Source of the DNA: Bacteroidetes bacterium UBA1860
GTDB lineage: Bacteria; Bacteroidota; Rhodothermia; Balneolales; Balneolaceae
NCBI GenBank assembly: GCA_002338335.1
Contig: DDIC01000074.1
Location: 23,515 to 41,556, forward strand
Direction of reading: 5' to 3'
Length of the DNA: 18,042 nt
The position numbers and the translations under genes were made by a program. Positions 14,972 to 18,042 of the stretch are shown piece after piece. Position 1 is the stretch's first letter, and each line of letters opens with the position of its first letter. The notes below the pieces were generated by a model. The model was given only the letters and a program-made list of their open reading frames with translations. It made no database searches and was not told where the DNA came from.

Positions 14972-15532
14972 ATGTCTCTCAAAACCTCACTTTTCTTCCT
15001 TTTAGCATTCGTTTTTAGCGGATGCGCATCCTCATCATATGTCATGAAGGAGACCGCAGTCAATGCTACTCTTGTGCCGCTTGAACTCGGTAATAGCGGC
15101 AATCAAACCTATACCTTAGCCGCAAACGGCGTGTTTTCTGAGCAATGGGAATCGTATGTCGCAGGTTCGTTCAATGCTGAAGCGCCTGAAGCCATGGAAC
15201 TTGAAGTGATCCTACTGAGTGTGGCTATCAATGAGAATATTGCCGATCCAAATGATGGGACGCTCAAAACAGGAACTACGGAATTCACCAGTGCGATTGT
15301 CACGGTGCAGGTGAATGCAGAGTATGCAGGCGAACGCTTTAGTGATCAATTTGAGATCACTAAATCCAAGTATAAAGAGAAGCAAACCTCAGGTTATGGT
15401 GGGGCACCCTCGCCATTTGATAGCAATGACCTCGATGCGCTAAGGGTTTCGCTCATTAAAGATGCGATAGAGAAGTCTGTTGTTGAAGTGGACAAAGCAC
15501 TGACAGCGTTTATGAGTGTGGCAAAGGGATAG
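14972..15532 (+). CDS. lipoprotein of unknown function
   Basis: This 186-residue predicted lipoprotein has a short signal (MSLKTSLFFLLAFVF) and a lipobox FSGC with acylated Cys18. The mature part alternates strands and loops: TYTLAANGVFSEQW, MELEVILLSVAIN, FTSAIVTVQVNAEYAGE. A Ser/Gly/Pro-rich loop (QTSGYGGAPSPFDSND) then precedes a C-terminal helix (LRVSLIKDAIEKSVVEVDKAL). The shape resembles small periplasmic beta-sandwich lipoproteins that carry a final helix, such as YajG-like or DUF4410-like proteins, but I cannot name a family with confidence. The gene follows the lipid kinase after a 98-nt gap and is convergent with the esterase gene, 13 nt apart. Confidence 0.7.
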   Translation: MSLKTSLFFLLAFVFSGCASSSYVMKETAVNATLVPLELGNSGNQTYTLAANGVFSEQWESYVAGSFNAEAPEAMELEVILLSVAINENIADPNDGTLKTGTTEFTSAIVTVQVNAEYAGERFSDQFEITKSKYKEKQTSGYGGAPSPFDSNDLDALRVSLIKDAIEKSVVEVDKALTAFMSVAKG

Positions 15533-15545
15533 GGAAGGCACGCAG

Positions 15546-16466
15546 TCAAAGGCGGATATCTTCCAAGAAATCCCACAGGATTTCATTGGGTGAGCGGCCG
15601 TCGATGTTCTTGCTAAACCAAACGTGGCCACCCCCTTGAATCGTATAGAGCTCGACCGAAGCATTCTCGCCTGTGTAGACATCGTGACGAACCGCCCCTT
15701 CATCATAGGTCGTGGATTGCAGATCTTGAGTTGACAACCCATTGTGATCGACCCAGAACTCCATCACGTCTGGGACTGCTTGCCAAGCCACATTGCCTTC
15801 ATACGGCAGGACGCTGTCATCGGCCCCATGAAACGCGATAATGGACGGGGTATGGTTTTTGTTGCATTCCTCAGGGATCATCGTCGTAGCCATGCCACCA
15901 ACGGCCGCAAACACATCCCCACGATTGCACCCCAAACTATAGGCCATCATCCCGCCATTAGAAAACCCGAGGGCAAAGACCTGTTCCTCATCTATATTAT
16001 ATTCGGCCTGAATGTCCGCGAGGAGCTGCTCAATGTAGTAGATATCATTTAGGGCAATATCCTGCTTACCATTATCGCCGGGTTGCCAGTATCGATCCCC
16101 TTTTCCCTCTTGCATGTATGCCTGAGGATAGGCTATAAAGAACTCGCGTTGATCGGCCAGGAGTTGTAATCCTGTTTCTCCACCCACATACTCTCGGTAA
16201 TCCTCTGCATTGCCGCCGTAGCCATGCAGGTTGAGGATTAGGGGTGCAAGCTCCGTTACGATGTAGTTGTCGGGAACTTGTAGCAAATATTCGCGCGTCG
16301 TTTCGCCTTGGCGGATGAATCGACGATCGCCCTCAGCGAGTGGGTCAACATCCTCCGTACCTCCGTTGTTATTGCAGGCTTGAGCTAGCAACAAAGTGAA
16401 TAAAACAAGTAAGGCCCAAGCCCATAATGGGCGTAATACAGTGATATTGGTATGCTGCCAAATCAT
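15546..16466 (-). CDS. lipoprotein esterase of the LpqC / polyhydroxybutyrate-depolymerase type
   Basis: The ATG at 16466 gives 306 residues. A longer frame to 16535 would have to read through a strong terminator hairpin, so it was not chosen. A hydrophobic signal (LLVLFTLLLAQ) leads to a possible lipobox Cys31 followed by a Asn/Gly-rich linker. The alpha/beta-hydrolase core has an oxyanion region NLHGYGG (H81), the nucleophile elbow GFSNGG (Ser169), HGADD with the acid Asp216 or Asp217, and the catalytic His281 in GGGHVW. This class hydrolyses esters such as feruloyl, acetyl or short polyester bonds at the cell envelope; the substrate cannot be told from sequence. It is the minus-strand gene directly downstream of the terminator of the next unit. 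Confidence 0.87.
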   Translation of the reverse strand: MIWQHTNITVLRPLWAWALLVLFTLLLAQACNNNGGTEDVDPLAEGDRRFIRQGETTREYLLQVPDNYIVTELAPLILNLHGYGGNAEDYREYVGGETGLQLLADQREFFIAYPQAYMQEGKGDRYWQPGDNGKQDIALNDIYYIEQLLADIQAEYNIDEEQVFALGFSNGGMMAYSLGCNRGDVFAAVGGMATTMIPEECNKNHTPSIIAFHGADDSVLPYEGNVAWQAVPDVMEFWVDHNGLSTQDLQSTTYDEGAVRHDVYTGENASVELYTIQGGGHVWFSKNIDGRSPNEILWDFLEDIRL

Positions 16467-16472
16467 ATCCTT

Positions 16473-16511
16473 GAAACAAGAAAAGAGCTCCCCACGTTTC
16501 AGGGGAGCTCT
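16473..16511 (-). terminator. Rho-independent terminator of the 16556-17813 unit
   Basis: On the minus strand AGAGCTCCCC and GGGGAGCTCT form a perfect 10-bp stem (arms 16502-16511 and 16484-16493) with an 8-nt loop, followed by TTTTCTTGTTT. It begins 45 nt after the stop at 16556. The esterase ATG is only 18 nt beyond the stem, so this gene either uses a promoter at or before the hairpin or depends on read-through. Confidence 0.88.
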
Positions 16512-16555
16512 ATTGCTCTTGAAACATAATATCACAAAGCTGGTACAACTAGAGA

Positions 16556-17263
16556 CTATTTGAAGGTAGCCAGATTAGTTTCTGTGAATTCACGCATGAG
16601 AGTAAAAATGCCACTGGCTTCTTCTTGATGAAGCATAAATGCATCAGAAGCATAGATAGCTTGCATGGTCATCATGTAGTCAATAATATTCTCAAAACCG
16701 GCATAAACCCAATGAGTTTCCCCAGTCATTCCTCCTGCCACACTGCCAAGTTCAAGTGGTCTTTCATTCATGATCGAAAGCACCTCATCTGAGTTCATAA
16801 ACTTTACAAATGACGCAGCGTAAGTTGCAGGATCGGATACATTCAATCTCCACTCTGCACGGTATGGATAGCCATCAAATCCATTACCATTTTCCGCTAA
16901 CAAGTAACCACCCTCAGACCTTGTACCTTTCTCAATATGATCGTTCAGTTTTTCCTGAAGTAGCTCGAACTGTAGCCCAATCATTGTGGACTGATTCTCA
17001 AGGCCGAAATTGTCCATATCTCCATAAATAAGCACTCTGTGAGTTCCTTCGTCTGGTCCGTTTAAATCAAATCTAGTCACATCAAAGCCGCCGGATTTGT
17101 ACGCTCCTACTTCATTGTGGTAGGTTGTTAATAGTTGAGCTATAGTACTCTCAGAGCCAGTTTTTGCTTGGAATTCATAGGCTAGGTACATACCATTTTG
17201 AGCAAATGATAGGGATGTTAGGAGGAGAGTTATTGCTAGGATTGAAAGTTGCTTTTTTAACAT
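16556..17263 (-). CDS. exported protein of unknown function with apparent internal duplication
   Basis: The 235-residue product begins with a signal peptide (MLKKQLSILAITLLLTSLSFA, cleavage before Gln22). The mature part looks like two related halves (about 25-106 and 132-220). Each begins with strand-rich aromatic sequence (MYLAYEFQAK; YPYRAEWRLN), continues with a helix and ends in a similar block: EGTHRVLIYGDMDNF in the first, GETHWVYAGFENII in the second. This pattern fits two ferredoxin-like (dimeric alpha/beta barrel) units, which is inference. No catalytic or metal motif is clear. It is 31 nt downstream of the lipoprotein gene at 17295-17813 and ends before a strong terminator, so the two form a compact operon. 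Confidence 0.72.
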   Translation of the reverse strand: MLKKQLSILAITLLLTSLSFAQNGMYLAYEFQAKTGSESTIAQLLTTYHNEVGAYKSGGFDVTRFDLNGPDEGTHRVLIYGDMDNFGLENQSTMIGLQFELLQEKLNDHIEKGTRSEGGYLLAENGNGFDGYPYRAEWRLNVSDPATYAASFVKFMNSDEVLSIMNERPLELGSVAGGMTGETHWVYAGFENIIDYMMTMQAIYASDAFMLHQEEASGIFTLMREFTETNLATFK

Positions 17264-17294
17264 TATTACGGGATTTAGTTTTGTTGTTTAAGAG

Positions 17295-17813
17295 TCATCG
17301 GACGATTTCATAACCATACAGTCGAGTCGCAACAAGTAGATCAGAATTGTACTCTCTTAATGAGTGAATTAGGCCGTCCTTCATTTTAAAAATCCAGACA
17401 TAGGTATTGTTATACTCCTCACCTAATCGACCTACGGATTCACCTACCTGAACAATTGCCACGCCATCTTCGTCAGCGACAACATCAACAGTCTTAAATG
17501 TTATGCCATTAGGAAGCAATGTTCCCACAACTTCAGGAAAGTACTCATCGAATAAATCGTCTCTATTCCACTCTTTCTCACCAACAGTTACAGGATTGCT
17601 GTAGCTGATAGTGGGTGTACCCATCCAAGCAAAGGAAAAGTCTTGGTGCAACAGACTTTTGGCAACCTCTTGATCTGAAAGCAAATTGTCCATAAAGAGT
17701 TGAGCCATCTCAGCATTGCTAGAAGCTAATGACGTCTCTTCTATTGTAGTGTCGCTCTGAGAAGCGCAGCTAGATAGTATGATTGAAAGTAAGAGGAGGG
17801 GTATGTAGCGCAT
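17295..17813 (-). CDS. SnoaL/NTF2-like lipoprotein
   Basis: This 172-residue lipoprotein has signal MRYIPLLLLSIILS and lipobox SSC (Cys16) followed by a Ser/Thr/Glu-rich linker (to about 32). The mature domain follows the NTF2-like pattern: a helix (AEMAQLFMDNLL), then HQDFSFAWMG, a strand and loop region with DLFDEYFPEVVG, and the C-terminal strands DGVAIVQVGESVG, TYVWIFKMKDGLIHSLREYNSD. Proteins of this fold bind small ligands or act as ketosteroid-isomerase or dehydratase-type enzymes; none of these is shown here. It is the first gene of the minus-strand pair with the protein at 16556-17263. Confidence 0.75.
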   Translation of the reverse strand: MRYIPLLLLSIILSSCASQSDTTIEETSLASSNAEMAQLFMDNLLSDQEVAKSLLHQDFSFAWMGTPTISYSNPVTVGEKEWNRDDLFDEYFPEVVGTLLPNGITFKTVDVVADEDGVAIVQVGESVGRLGEEYNNTYVWIFKMKDGLIHSLREYNSDLLVATRLYGYEIVR

Positions 17814-17954
17814 TTGAAATCATCTGCTTTGTGTTTGGTTATATAGGATATTCCAAATGCGCGTCAATAAATGTGACCTTAGTTACAAACAAGGCCATTA
17901 TCCGAAATGTTTATCCACGCTTAATAATCAGTATGTTTGAGAGTCTACCCCCGT

Positions 17955-17992
17955 GTTCAATGTTCAGTAGCCTAGGCAAATGAACGTTGAAC
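17955..17992. repeat. 12-bp inverted repeat in the terminal gene-free region
   Basis: GTTCAATGTTCA (17955-17966) and TGAACGTTGAAC (17981-17992) are inverted with one T-C difference (a G-T wobble in RNA), around a 14-nt loop that contains the palindrome CCTAGG. No T run follows on either strand within 10 nt, apart from ATTTTT further on at 18001-18006. The remaining terminal sequence (17814-18042) shows no gene and no other clear element. The arms may be an operator upstream of the minus-strand lipoprotein unit, or the terminator of a gene beyond the edge. Confidence 0.45.
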
Positions 17993-18042
17993 GGTACTCT
18001 AATTTTTAAGCGCTGAGGGGGTTGATGTAGGGTTAAAAGGCA

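Noticed and set aside
16467..16535. Longer start for the esterase gene
   Set aside because: The extension would encode the terminator hairpin of the preceding gene, and the signal peptide starts at the ATG at 16466.
17783..17983. 66-codon plus-strand frame at the right end
   Set aside because: It overlaps the start of the lipoprotein gene antisense and has no recognisable feature; most likely a chance frame.
1..18042. CRISPR array, defence island, prophage, insertion sequence, tRNA or riboswitch
   Set aside because: I looked for spaced direct repeats, transposase or integrase motifs and cloverleaf patterns on both strands and saw none; every gene of known family is a housekeeping or envelope type.

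Overview
The window comes from a Gram-negative bacterium with an outer membrane. It carries the end of a TonB-dependent receptor, several lipoproteins with lipoboxes and many Sec signal peptides. Shine-Dalgarno sequences are absent or weak before nearly all genes. Together with the gene families present (M14 peptidase with a C-terminal amidotransferase-like part, TolB-propeller/amidohydrolase fusion, DUF2752, short phenylalanine hydroxylase), this suggests a Bacteroidota-type lineage, perhaps Balneolales or Rhodothermales. That placement is inference. The layout is ordinary chromosomal DNA. I see no transposase, integrase, phage gene, CRISPR array, tRNA or rRNA.

Layout. 2-463: C-terminal end of a TonB-dependent receptor. 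579-3191: exported M14 metallopeptidase, which overlaps tail to tail with an exported MsrA (3177-3875, minus). MsrA lies 6 nt behind an MFS transporter (3882-5144, minus) in a likely operon. This operon diverges from a DtxR/MntR-type metalloregulator with a C-terminal FeoA-like domain (5326-6048), itself followed by a DUF2752 membrane protein (6059-6385). 6432-7001 (minus) is a PEGA-type lipoprotein, divergent from a 1134-residue exported protein that joins a TolB-like beta-propeller to an amidohydrolase (7128-10532). 10572-11066 (minus) is an exported NTF2-like protein, divergent from an atypical photolyase/cryptochrome (11250-12782). The photolyase gene has a perfect -35/-10 pair upstream and is followed by a 58-residue single-span membrane protein (12820-12996). 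Next come phenylalanine 4-monooxygenase (13066-13794, minus), a divergent diacylglycerol/lipid kinase (13860-14873), an orphan lipoprotein (14972-15532), a lipoprotein esterase of the PHB-depolymerase/LpqC type (15546-16466, minus), a strong terminator (16473-16511), and a two-gene minus-strand unit of exported proteins of unknown role (16556-17813). The last 229 nt hold no gene but do hold a 12-bp inverted repeat.

How the genes may work together. The regulator has Mn-type ligands and diverges from an MFS-msrA pair, so a metal/oxidative-stress link is possible. Two large exported hydrolases (M14 and the propeller-amidohydrolase) and the esterase point to peptide and ester turnover outside the cytoplasm. 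The most unusual single gene is the photolyase-like protein: two of the three classical electron-transfer tryptophans, the flavin-N5 asparagine and one of the two dimer-stacking tryptophans are replaced. I found no convincing new multi-gene system; the best leads are listed as findings.
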